The notes: generated from the letters alone by a model not told the origin. DNA of 64,000 nucleotides from Microbacteriaceae bacterium (GCA_009780695.1 WQZN01000007.1:57120-121119), one strand, 5' to 3'. Shown: positions 1 through 8,684, numbered from the stretch's first letter. A program made the numbers and translations.

Positions 1-1
1 C

Positions 2-283
2 ATCGGCCTCCTCCACGGCGGCGCGTACTGCGTGCTCGGCGAGTCGCTCGGCTCGATGCACGCGAACTACCTGGCGCGGCTCGGCGGCGAGCACCGCGTG
101 GCCGTGGGCGTCGACATCAACGCGACCCACACCGGGTCGGCGACGGGCGGCTATGTGACGGGCACGGCGCGGGTCATCCACTCGGGCCGCACGCTCACCG
201 TGCACGAGATCGTCGTGACCGACGAGAACGGCCGCCGCTGCTCGACGCTGCGCATCACCAACCTGATCAAGGACGCGAAGTAG
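2..283 (+). CDS. PaaI-family (hotdog-fold) thioesterase, 5' partial at window edge
   Basis: Translation ...LGESLGSMHANYLARLGGEHRVAVGVDINATHTGSATGGYVTGTARVIHSGRTLTVHEIVVTDENGR... resembles hotdog thioesterases; frame is open to the window start. Confidence 0.75.
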   Translation: MGLLHGGAYCVLGESLGSMHANYLARLGGEHRVAVGVDINATHTGSATGGYVTGTARVIHSGRTLTVHEIVVTDENGRRCSTLRITNLIKDAK

Positions 284-306
284 GTCGCTCGGCAGGGTGC
301 CCGGCC

Positions 307-434
307 CCGGTCGTCGCAAAGTCTCGCTAACGGCGCCCGGTCGGCGATTAATCGACGACCGGCGCAAGCGTCGCGCGGGCGGTCGTCACAGAGTCGCGGT
401 ATCCGCGCACGGTCGGCGACTAATCGACGACCGG
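307..434. repeat. Paired 56-bp inverted-repeat element, locus A (units 307-362 and 379-434, 16-bp spacer)
   Basis: Each unit begins (C/G)CGGTCGTC and ends GACGACCGG; both are 56 bp with starts 72 bp apart. Same geometry as 42067-42194. Confidence 0.85.
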
Positions 435-1438
435 GGCGCGGCGGCGGGGTCACACAGGCCTTTGAGCGCGGCGCGCATCGCCACGTCGTCGAGGCCGAGC
501 GACCGGTAGGCCACCAGGGCCGCGCCGCGGACCGCGTCGAGGGCGGTGGGCACGAGGCGAGCGCCCGCCGCGGGGGCGTCGGCCAGGGCATCCGCCACCC
601 TCGACCGGAACGCGGGCGTCTCGGCGAGCGAGCCGTACAGCGCGACCGGTGCGCTCGGCGCCGCGATGAGCGGAGCGAGCAGGCGGATGCCGCGCGCCGT
701 CTTGCGCGCGAGCTCGCGCACCGCGGCATCGGCGAGCGGCGAGGTGTCGGCGGCGGCCGTGACCGCCGGAGCGAGGCGCCCGTAGCGGTGCCGGACCTCC
801 ATCGGGTCGTCGACCCCGAGCGCGAGGACGGCGCGGCGCAGCCCGGGGACGTCATCCGCGCCCCAGAACGCGAGGACGGAGCCGACGAACGCGGCATCCT
901 CCTCCCCCGCCGCGCCCGTCAGGATGAGCTGCATCGCCTCGAACACGAGGTGCCTCGCCGCGCCCGCATAGTGCTCGAACTGGCCGCTCTCGACCTCGGC
1001 GTCGTCCTCGTCGATCGCGAGGATCATCGAGCCCGTGCCCGCGATGACGACGATGCCGGCCTCGCCGAGCAGGGCGCCGCGGTGCGCGGCGACGGCGTCG
1101 TTGACGATCGTTCGCGGGCACGTGAGGCCGGGGACGTCGAAGAACCCGGCTGCCCAGCTGTTGTCGCCGTCGCCCTGGTTGGAACCCGCCCGGCTGATGT
1201 TGGACAGACCCGCGGCGAGGTGCACGGCGTCGCGCGGGTCGAGTCCCGCGGAGTCGAGGCAGCGGGCGGTGGTCTCCGCGGTGTTGCGCGCGGCATCCGC
1301 GTTCAGGTGCTTCGCTCCGCCCGGGCCGGACGACTCGGCGAGCAGCGCCCCGTCGAGCCCGAAGCAGGCGACGCGAGTGTGCGTTCCGCCGGAGTCCGCG
1401 GCGATCACGAAGGGGCGGTGGTCGCCGTCGACTGCCAT
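386..1438 (-). CDS. BadF/BadG/BcrA/BcrD-type ATPase, N-acetylglucosamine-kinase-like
   Basis: N-terminus FVIAADSGGTHTRVACFGLDG, internal VVIAGTGSMILAI and YGSLAETPAFRSRV; ASKHA sugar-kinase signatures. Stop codon lies inside repeat unit A2. Confidence 0.8.
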   Translation of the reverse strand: MAVDGDHRPFVIAADSGGTHTRVACFGLDGALLAESSGPGGAKHLNADAARNTAETTARCLDSAGLDPRDAVHLAAGLSNISRAGSNQGDGDNSWAAGFFDVPGLTCPRTIVNDAVAAHRGALLGEAGIVVIAGTGSMILAIDEDDAEVESGQFEHYAGAARHLVFEAMQLILTGAAGEEDAAFVGSVLAFWGADDVPGLRRAVLALGVDDPMEVRHRYGRLAPAVTAAADTSPLADAAVRELARKTARGIRLLAPLIAAPSAPVALYGSLAETPAFRSRVADALADAPAAGARLVPTALDAVRGAALVAYRSLGLDDVAMRAALKGLCDPAAAPRSSISRRPCADTATL

Positions 1439-1450
1439 CCCCCGAGGCTA

Positions 1451-1500
1451 GCGGTCGGCACTCGCGGTTGGCACCGCGGTCGGCACGGGCGGTCGGCACC
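1451..1500. repeat. Four imperfect GCGGTYGGCAC repeats with 12-13 bp spacing
   Basis: Copies start at 1451, 1464, 1476 and 1489, just upstream of the minus-strand kinase start codon. Confidence 0.7.
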
Positions 1501-1662
1501 GCCGCAACTCACCCCTCGGGGCAGTTCGGGCGCGCTTTGCTGCGAGGTGTCAGCCCGAACTCACACTTCGGGGAAAGCGGGCTGGGGTAAGTGGGTTGGG
1601 GCAGCTGGGCTGGGGCGGCTGCGCTTGCCGGTCGCGCTCGGCGATGGCTAGCGTCGGGGGCT

Positions 1663-2550
1663 GTGACCTATCAGGACCCCCTCGCCTATCTGCTCGGACT
1701 CGAGGGCATGGCGTTGCTCGACGCGTGGGCAGGCGATCACGACCGCGCGTTCACCGAGGCGCGGATCGCCGAGATCCGCCGGCTGCTCGACGACGAGCGG
1801 CTGCGCGATCGCGGCGTCGACACCGAGACGGTCGCCGCCGATGTCTCATACGCGCAGCAGGCACCCGAGTACGACGCGAATGCGGGCGGCGGACTGTTCG
1901 CGCTCGACGAGCCCGTGGTCGCGCGCTTCCTCGAGGGGCGAGAGGCGGGTGTGGCCCTGGATGCCGCCTGCGGCACGGGCCGGTTCGCCGAGTTCCTCGC
2001 GGGGCGCGGCCATCGCGTGGTCGGCGTCGACGGATCCCCCGACATGCTCGAGCTCGCGCGCCGGCGCGTGCCCGACGGCGAGTTCCACCTCGGGCAGCTC
2101 GACGGTCTGCCGCTGCCCGACGACTCGGTCGACGTCATCGTCTGCGGGCTCGCGCTCGTGCACGTGCGCGATCTCGCGCCGGTGCTCGCCGAGTTCGCGC
2201 GCGTGCTGCGGCCGGGCGGGGACCTGGTGATCTCGGACATCCATCACGAGCTCGCGAACCTCGGGTCTGCGATCAAGGGCGTGGGGCCCGGCGGCGAACG
2301 GCGCATCGCGCCCACGTTCCGGCATCCGCTCGGCGACTACCTGCGGGCTGCGCTGGATGCCGGGCTCGACGTGCGCGGCTGCGAGGAGCCGAACGTCGCG
2401 TGGGGCGGCCCGATTCCGGAGGCGGCCACCGAGATCGGCGACTGGGCGGTGTGGCCGTGGTCGCTCATGGCCTACGCCCCCGAGGTCACCCGGGCGGTGT
2501 CGGGGCGCCCGAACCTCGTGGTGTGGCACTTCGCGCAGCCGGCGAGGTGA
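1663..2550 (+). CDS. Class I SAM-dependent methyltransferase
   Basis: Motif I VALDAACGTGRFAEFLAGRGHRVVGVDGSPDMLELAR; GTG start at 1663 in frame with the longer ORF. Confidence 0.8.
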   Translation: MTYQDPLAYLLGLEGMALLDAWAGDHDRAFTEARIAEIRRLLDDERLRDRGVDTETVAADVSYAQQAPEYDANAGGGLFALDEPVVARFLEGREAGVALDAACGTGRFAEFLAGRGHRVVGVDGSPDMLELARRRVPDGEFHLGQLDGLPLPDDSVDVIVCGLALVHVRDLAPVLAEFARVLRPGGDLVISDIHHELANLGSAIKGVGPGGERRIAPTFRHPLGDYLRAALDAGLDVRGCEEPNVAWGGPIPEAATEIGDWAVWPWSLMAYAPEVTRAVSGRPNLVVWHFAQPAR

Positions 2551-2563
2551 GGAGGTCTCGGGC

Positions 2564-3220
2564 ATGTCCGATGTGAGACGCGGCAAGCCGGCGCCACCAT
2601 GCGCGGCCTTGCGCGAGCGGATGCCGCAGCAAGCGGCGATGGTGAGCGCTGGTGCCGCGCTCGCCGCAGCTGTGGTCGCGGCCGAGGTGCTGCACTGGCG
2701 CGCGAGCCGTGCCGAGCTCGGCGACGCCCCGCGCAACGACGGCACCGAGGCCGTCGTGGTGCTCGGGTATCGGGATCGCGCCCGCGGCGGCCGTGCGAAC
2801 TGGATCAACAGGTGGCGGGTGCGCGCCGGCATCCGTTCGCTCGACCCGACGGCGCGCGAGAGCCTGCTCGTGCTCTGCGGCGGCGCCGTCGGCGGCTGGG
2901 TCCCCGAGGCGGAACTGATGGCGGCGTATGCCCGTGAGCTCGGCTACGCCGGCCCGATCGCGCTCGACACGCGCAGCACGACGACGTGGCAGAACATCGA
3001 GAACGCGGCCGCGCTGATCGAGGATGCCGGCGCGATCAAGATCGTCTCGAACGCGCTGCACGCGGCGAAGGGGCGGCGGTACCTGGTCGCGCAACGCCCC
3101 GACCTCGCCGCGCGGCTCGTGCGCGCCGATGACCACCGCCTCGGCGAGCAGTGGTGGCTCGGCCCGTTCGCGGTGTATCGCGACCTGCGGCACACGCTGG
3201 GCTCGTGGCGCCGTGGGTAG
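2564..3220 (+). CDS. YdcF/DUF218-like protein
   Basis: EAVVVLGYRDR...LLVLCGGAVGG...EAELMAAYARELG...LDTRSTTTWQNIENA matches the DUF218 pattern; ATG at 2564. Confidence 0.75.
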   Translation: MSDVRRGKPAPPCAALRERMPQQAAMVSAGAALAAAVVAAEVLHWRASRAELGDAPRNDGTEAVVVLGYRDRARGGRANWINRWRVRAGIRSLDPTARESLLVLCGGAVGGWVPEAELMAAYARELGYAGPIALDTRSTTTWQNIENAAALIEDAGAIKIVSNALHAAKGRRYLVAQRPDLAARLVRADDHRLGEQWWLGPFAVYRDLRHTLGSWRRG

Positions 3221-3222
3221 AA

Positions 3223-3254
3223 GAAGAGCGGATGCCCGCAGGCATCCGCTCTTC
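3223..3254. terminator. Bidirectional terminator-like hairpin between convergent genes
   Basis: GAAGAGCGGATGCC-cgca-GGCATCCGCTCTTC: perfect 14-bp stem with 4-nt loop, 3 bp after the plus-strand stop and 14 bp from the minus-strand stop. Confidence 0.8.
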
Positions 3255-3267
3255 ATGACGTCTCCGC

Positions 3268-3873
3268 TTACGCCTTGCCGGCCGCGAGCTGGTCGATGAT
3301 CGCCTTCGCGACGTCGTGCATGGTGAGGCGGCGGTCCATCGAGGCCTTCTGGATCCAGCGGAACGCCTCGGGCTCGGTGAGGCCCATCTTCTCGTTCAGC
3401 AGGCCCTTGGCGCGGTCGACGAGCTTGCGGGTCTCGAAGCGCTCGGCGAGGTCGCTGACCTCGGCCTCGAGCTGGATGATCTGCGCGTAGCGGGCCAGCG
3501 CGATCTCGATCGCGGGCAGCAGGTCGTTCGGCGTGAACGGCTTGACGACGTAGGCGAGGGCGCCGGCCTCGGATGCGCGCTCGACGAGTTCCTTCTGGCT
3601 GAAGGCGGTGAGCAGCACGACGGGCGCGATGTGGTTCTTGTTGAGGCGATCGGCTGCCTCGATGCCGTCCATCTTCGGCATGCGCACGTCCATGACGACG
3701 AGGTCGGGGCGCAGCTCGGTGGCGAGGGCGACGGCCGTCTCGCCGTCACCGGCCTCGCCGACCACCTCGAAGCCGTTGTCGCGCAGGATCTCGACGATGT
3801 CGAGGCGGATGAGGGATTCGTCTTCGGCGACGACGACGCGGCGGGGCGCGTTGTTCTCCGGCTGGTCAGTCAC
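3268..3873 (-). CDS. ANTAR-domain response regulator (PdtaR-like)
   Basis: Receiver domain RVVVAEDESLIRLDIVEIL...VVMDVRMPKMDGIEAA plus ANTAR tail LVDRAKGLLNEKMGLTEPEAFRWIQKASMDRRLTMHDVAKAII. Confidence 0.9.
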   Translation of the reverse strand: MTDQPENNAPRRVVVAEDESLIRLDIVEILRDNGFEVVGEAGDGETAVALATELRPDLVVMDVRMPKMDGIEAADRLNKNHIAPVVLLTAFSQKELVERASEAGALAYVVKPFTPNDLLPAIEIALARYAQIIQLEAEVSDLAERFETRKLVDRAKGLLNEKMGLTEPEAFRWIQKASMDRRLTMHDVAKAIIDQLAAGKA

Positions 3874-3969
3874 GGTTCAAATCGTATACGAGCGCGGCGG
3901 GCCGCCCTCGTGGGCACGCGGTGGCGGAGGGCGTGAGGATGCCTGCGCTAGCCTTGCTGTGCAGTGTCG

Positions 3970-4052
3970 GCCGGCGTGGCGGAATGGCAGACGCGGAGCA
4001 CTCAAAATGCTTTGTCCGAAAGGGCGTGTGGGTTCGAGTCCCACCGCCGGCA
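3970..4052 (+). tRNA. tRNA-Leu(CAA)
   Basis: Acceptor GCCGGCG/CGCCGGC, discriminator A, anticodon loop CTCAAAA (anticodon CAA), long type II variable arm, T-arm GTGGGTTCGAGTCCCAC; no encoded CCA. Confidence 0.92.
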
Positions 4053-4206
4053 CTGTTTCTCCCCCGTTGGGATCAGACCTTGCGCGCCGTCGCCGACGTT
4101 GCGGAGGCACTTTGTCATCGCCTGGCGGGACAGACGATTCTCGAACTCTGCCGCGGCGTCGCGAATCTCGATCAGAACGTTTCTTCGCACATAGGTGTGC
4201 CGGTGG

Positions 4207-5499
4207 TCAGGTCGGCTGATCCTCATGACGGGCGTTGTGGAGTGGGGAGGCCACGACGATCGCGGCGGCGACGGCGAAGATGGCGGCGCCGATGCCAATG
4301 GTGAGGCGAAAGCCGAGGAGGGTTGCCAGCAAGCCTGCGAGCAGAGCGCCACAAAAATAGACCACCCGATTGATGGTGCGGATGGTGGAGTTCATTCGCC
4401 CTTGTATTGCATCCGGGGCCACGGCCTGCCGATAGCCGGTGTCGTTCGCGTCTTCGATACCCATGGCGAGGCAGTAGACGAACTGTGCGGCGGACACCAG
4501 GGTCAACAGTGCAGTCGTGCTGTTGCTCGCGGTGATCGGCGCGACGGCGAGGGCGAGCCACGGCACGACGACCAGGGTTCGGCCCACGAAGATGGCACGC
4601 CCGGCGCCGAGCGCGGATCCGACCCAGGGGGCGAGCAGCGCACCGAGGAAGCCGCCGGCGCCCCCGAAAGCGAGGGCAATGCCATAGGCCCACGCCGGGA
4701 GATCAAGCTGCCGCAGCACGAAGACGGCGAACAGGGTGGAGACGATGCTGTTGCCGAGGAACCAGGTGTGGACGGATAGCGCAAGCGGGCGCAAGGTGCG
4801 ATGCCGGTAGGTGTAGCCCATGCCCTCGGCGATGTCGTGCCCGATATGGCGCCCAGGGGCACGTTGCTCTGCCTTCGGCTCATCGATTCTGATCCGTGCC
4901 TGGAGCACGGCCGATGCGGCCGTGATGACGGAATCGAAGGCGAACAGGACCGGCGCGCCGAGCAGATTGAGAAGCGCTCCGCCCAACGCGGGGCCGACCG
5001 TCGAGGCCGCGGTGTCGGTCTGCCCGAGCCGGGCATTGGCCATTACGAGCGAGTCACGGGGAACGATCCGCGGCAGAAGCGGCTGAGCGGCTGAGTCTGC
5101 GAACAGCACCAGCACGCCGAGAACCAGGGTCACAACGGCCAACGACCAGAAGTTGAGCGCGTGGCAGAGCAAGAGGACCGTCACCGACGCCAGAGCGAGT
5201 GTGCGTCCGATGCTGGTGATCATGAGCGTGCGTTGCCGCCGCCACCGATCCATCAATGCGCCGATGATGAGCCCGAGGAACAGGTACGGGACGACACCCA
5301 ACGCGCTGAGCACACTGATCTGAATCGGCGTCGCATGCAGCACGGTCACGATCAGGACTTGAAACGCGACACCTGAGACTGCGCCTCCCAGCGCCCGAAC
5401 CGTGACCGCGCTCCAGAAGTACGCGAACGGCGGGTAGCGAAGGACTTCACGCGAGCGAACCGCGGTGCTGGCCACTGCCGGCTCCGCTTCGTCGCGCAT
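4207..5499 (-). CDS. MFS transporter
   Basis: Multi-TM protein MRDEAEPAVAS...RYPPFAYFWSAVTVRALGGAVSGVAFQVLIV...LIIGALMDRWRRQRTLM; MFS loop motif. Start chosen at 5499 rather than the ORF extreme. Confidence 0.85.
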   Translation of the reverse strand: MRDEAEPAVASTAVRSREVLRYPPFAYFWSAVTVRALGGAVSGVAFQVLIVTVLHATPIQISVLSALGVVPYLFLGLIIGALMDRWRRQRTLMITSIGRTLALASVTVLLLCHALNFWSLAVVTLVLGVLVLFADSAAQPLLPRIVPRDSLVMANARLGQTDTAASTVGPALGGALLNLLGAPVLFAFDSVITAASAVLQARIRIDEPKAEQRAPGRHIGHDIAEGMGYTYRHRTLRPLALSVHTWFLGNSIVSTLFAVFVLRQLDLPAWAYGIALAFGGAGGFLGALLAPWVGSALGAGRAIFVGRTLVVVPWLALAVAPITASNSTTALLTLVSAAQFVYCLAMGIEDANDTGYRQAVAPDAIQGRMNSTIRTINRVVYFCGALLAGLLATLLGFRLTIGIGAAIFAVAAAIVVASPLHNARHEDQPT

Positions 5500-5627
5500 G
5501 CGTTCAGCGTAACGGGGCCGTCTCCAGAGCCCGAAAACACCGATACCTCGGAAGACCGTCGCGCACGGAACCGAGCTGACCAACCATGCCCGCATGACGA
5601 TCGGCTTGCGTACCGCGCAACTGTTCC

Positions 5628-6383
5628 TCAGCGCACGGCGGCGGCAATGGTTGTCGCGTGCTCGCGCAGGTACGCTGCGGCGGCGGTCCAGTATTCGCCG
5701 TGGCCATCGATGGCCATGCTCGCCCACGGTTGCGTGCCTGTCGTGATGCTGCCGAGAAGCAGGTCGCGCATCGCCTCGGTCCGCTCGATCATCGCGGGCA
5801 GCACAGCTGCGCGGTCTTCGACGGATGCCTCGTACCCGTCGAGGATCGCGCGCACCAGCGGCAGCGCCTCTTCGAGGTGATGGAACTGATCGAGCTGCGC
5901 GAACGCCCGCACCGCGTAAGCAAGGTCAGCGACCCTGGTCGTCGGTCCGGCCCCATCCCAGTCGATGAACGCCCACCGCTGCGAGCTGCGGATGAGGTTC
6001 CAGGGGGCCAGGTCGTTGTGGGAGATGATCTCGTCCCCGGGGCGCCGCATCGCCGTCGCCCACAGGTCGGAGTCGCGTCGCGCGAACGCGGCGGCGGCAC
6101 TGTGGATCACCCGGATGTCCGCTCCGATACGCTCCGCGTCCGTCGCGGTCACAGGAAGTTCGACCATTGCCTCGGTGCCGGGCGCGAACTCCAGCACCTG
6201 CCGGCCCAGCTCGTCTCGCCCCAGCGGCTCGGGCACGAGATCTCCGACTCGATCACGAAGATGCCCCAGAAGCCGCTGAACCGAGTCCGTCGACGGCAGC
6301 CACGGCTTGCGCACCGTTTCACCCGCCCGCGAGACGAACGGCGACGCGTTGCCGCCGTCTAGCGAGATTTCCGGAAGCTCCAC
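5628..6383 (-). CDS. Aminoglycoside phosphotransferase (APH)-family kinase
   Basis: Catalytic loop ISHNDLAPWNLIRSSQRWAFIDWDGAGPTTRVADLAYA. Confidence 0.8.
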   Translation of the reverse strand: MELPEISLDGGNASPFVSRAGETVRKPWLPSTDSVQRLLGHLRDRVGDLVPEPLGRDELGRQVLEFAPGTEAMVELPVTATDAERIGADIRVIHSAAAAFARRDSDLWATAMRRPGDEIISHNDLAPWNLIRSSQRWAFIDWDGAGPTTRVADLAYAVRAFAQLDQFHHLEEALPLVRAILDGYEASVEDRAAVLPAMIERTEAMRDLLLGSITTGTQPWASMAIDGHGEYWTAAAAYLREHATTIAAAVR

Positions 6384-6452
6384 GCCGACAGTCTCTCCGA
6401 AGGAGGGACCGCCCGCTGGCCGATCCCCTGGCGGCCCTGAGGCTGCGCGCGA

Positions 6453-6815
6453 CTAGTTGTGGTCGTCACCCGGAACGGGGGCCTCGGTTTCGTACCAAGC
6501 CGTTGGCTGAGTCGTCGAAGTCACGACCAGGTCGCCGGGGATCACGCCGCGGATTCGCCCGCCGTGCTCCGAGGCTTCGAACTCACCAGTGATCAGTTCT
6601 CCAGAGCCCAACGCGATGCCTTCAAAGGTCCAGTCGTCTACCGGTTCGATACAGAGCACAACTGGAATCTGCTGCTTGCGCCGACTGCGCAACGCCGGCT
6701 TCACGAGGAGATTCGAGCCCGTCACGAACCCATCGACAGAAAGTCGCCGGCCAGACAGGGTCGCCGAGTCCGGGTTCAGAACAGCCTCGTCAACGTCCTC
6801 GTACCGCAAGCGCAT
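6453..6815 (-). CDS. Hypothetical protein
   Basis: 120-aa ORF with plausible protein-like composition and no frame-shadow repetitiveness; no family recognised. Confidence 0.55.
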   Translation of the reverse strand: MRLRYEDVDEAVLNPDSATLSGRRLSVDGFVTGSNLLVKPALRSRRKQQIPVVLCIEPVDDWTFEGIALGSGELITGEFEASEHGGRIRGVIPGDLVVTSTTQPTAWYETEAPVPGDDHN

Positions 6816-6923
6816 CTTGCATCACGCTTCCCATGCCGCCGCCACCACAAAGAAAACGCTATGACACGCAACGGGATTGCTCACTGTGAGGTCGCCTGAT
6901 GGCGTCTTTCCTAGGCTGGTCGC

Positions 6924-7604
6924 GTGGGCGAGTTGTGTGCAGTTGGCTTCGATCTTGACGGCACGCTCTTCGATCATCACGGCTCGGCGCGTGTGGCGGT
7001 CGATGACTTCCTTCGTGGTCTTGGAGTCGCACCGTCTGCGGAGGCTCGACGGGCATGGTTCGAGGCGGAGGAAAAGCAGTTCGAGCGCTGGCGGGTCGGT
7101 CAGATCAGCTTCCAGGAACAGCGCCGTCAGCGGCTGCGTCTGGTGCTGCCGGCTCTTGGCGTTCCGGCCCCGAGCGCGCCAGCGGAGTTGGATGAGCTCT
7201 TCACCGTCTACCTCGGGGCCTACCGCGCGGCATGGCGAGCTTTTCCAGACAGCCTGGAGCTGCTGCGGAGCCTACGTTCCTGCGGTTTCAGGGTGGGGAT
7301 TCTGACCAACGGGACCGAGGATCAGCAGGTTGACAAGCTCGAGGTCGTCGGCCTCGCTGAAGAGATCGACGTGGTGTGTATCTCCGAGCGGATCGGCGCG
7401 CAAAAGCCCGAACCGCTTGCCTTCGCCACCTTGGCGCGCGAGCTCGGAGTGACGCCTGATCAATGTCTGTTCGTCGGAGACAACGCCGAGCAAGATGTGG
7501 CCGGTGCGCTGGCCGCCGGTATGAGCGCGCTGCTCGTCGACCGCAGCGGCGCGCATGCTGACGGCATTTCCGCAGCGGTACGCGCCGCCCTGACAGGTCG
7601 ATAG
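6924..7604 (+). CDS. HAD-superfamily hydrolase
   Basis: VGFDLDGTLFDHHG...VGILTNGTEDQQVDKLEVVGLAE...KPEPLAFATLARELGV...LFVGDNAEQDVAGALAAGM. Confidence 0.85.
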   Translation: MGELCAVGFDLDGTLFDHHGSARVAVDDFLRGLGVAPSAEARRAWFEAEEKQFERWRVGQISFQEQRRQRLRLVLPALGVPAPSAPAELDELFTVYLGAYRAAWRAFPDSLELLRSLRSCGFRVGILTNGTEDQQVDKLEVVGLAEEIDVVCISERIGAQKPEPLAFATLARELGVTPDQCLFVGDNAEQDVAGALAAGMSALLVDRSGAHADGISAAVRAALTGR

Positions 7605-7611
7605 CCGATCC

Positions 7612-7929
7612 TTATTCGATCAGTTGCTGGATCGTGTTCCACAAGGTGCTTTGGCCGCCACTCGCAAGAAACGATCCAGGCACGCGTGTGTAGTCATAGG
7701 GGTGCCCAAGCCATTGCGGGCGCTTGTGAGTAATTCGAGCGATCAATGCATCGCTTCCTTCACGCGTCGCTGGAGTCATGTCGTAGACGGACCATGACCA
7801 AATAACGAATCGCCCTGTGGGTGCATCGTCTAGCACGATCCGATAGCGGCGGCCCTCGTAGGTCTCGGCGTAGAACTCGTCAGCAGAATCAAGGTCGTAG
7901 TCCTCGCCGACTTCTTCGCCGCCGACCAA
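7612..7929 (-). CDS. Hypothetical protein, 5' end uncertain
   Basis: Protein-like sequence ...DLDSADEFYAETYEGRRYRIVLDDAPTGRFVIWSWSVYDMTPATREGSDALIARI. The frame continues upstream (NALALYFHIAKGYLASILVGG) to an in-frame TGA without an obvious ATG/GTG start. Confidence 0.5.
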   Translation of the reverse strand: MVGGEEVGEDYDLDSADEFYAETYEGRRYRIVLDDAPTGRFVIWSWSVYDMTPATREGSDALIARITHKRPQWLGHPYDYTRVPGSFLASGGQSTLWNTIQQLIE

Positions 7930-8119
7930 GATGCTGGCGAGGTACCCCTTCGCGATATGAAAGTACAGCGCCAGCGCATTCGAGCCCCCTCAGGCATACG
8001 CCGAGTCGCTCGTCTTGGTTTCACGTCGGGCGCCCGTAATGCGATCCCTCTGCGGGTGCGGGTACCCGCCTCAACCCTCGGGCTGCTGGTGCGTCGATGA
8101 GGGTTGATAGCCTCATCCG

Positions 8120-8684
8120 GTGATCGAGGTCGTGGACTACGACCCGGCGTGGCCCGAGCGATTCCAGAGCCTTCGCAATGAATACTCCGCTGCGCTGGCC
8201 CAGGCTTGCGCTGGCCCAGGCTGAGGTGCCCGTGATGGCGATCGAGCATGTCGGCAGCATGTCAGTGCCCGGATTAGCCGCCAAGCCGATCATCGACTGC
8301 GACATCGTCGTCGATGCGGCTCACGTCGATGCGGCATCCGCTGTTCTGATCGCCCTCGGGTTCACCCTGTTGGGCGAGTTGGGCATCCCGCAACGCTGGG
8401 CCTTCGCCGAGCCGGAGCGCATGGCCGGCACCAATACCTACGTTGTCGTGGCCGACTCTCTGGCGCTCCGAAATCACCTCGCGGTGCGCGACACCCTCCG
8501 AGCGGACAGTGCGCTCCGGGACGAATACGGCAGTGTGAAGAAACGGGTCGCAGCCCGGTCCCGGGACATCTATGACTACGGGCCGGGGAAGAACGCGATG
8601 GTTCAGCGCATTCTCAAGGCCGCCGGTATGGGCGAAGCCGAGCGCACCGCCATCGATGGCAATCAAATTCCGATACGCCGCTAG
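8120..8684 (+). pseudogene. GrpB-family protein, frameshifted by a 16-bp tandem duplication
   Basis: GTG start gives VIEVVDYDPAWPERFQSLRNEYSAALAQACAGPG*. The remainder (AEVPVMAIEHVGSMSVPGLAAKPIIDCDIVV...) is in the +1 frame. Removing one 16-bp copy restores a continuous GrpB reading frame. Confidence 0.8.
8191..8222. repeat. Perfect 16-bp tandem duplication TGCGCTGGCCCAGGCT x2
   Basis: 8191-8206 and 8207-8222 are identical. Confidence 0.95.
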
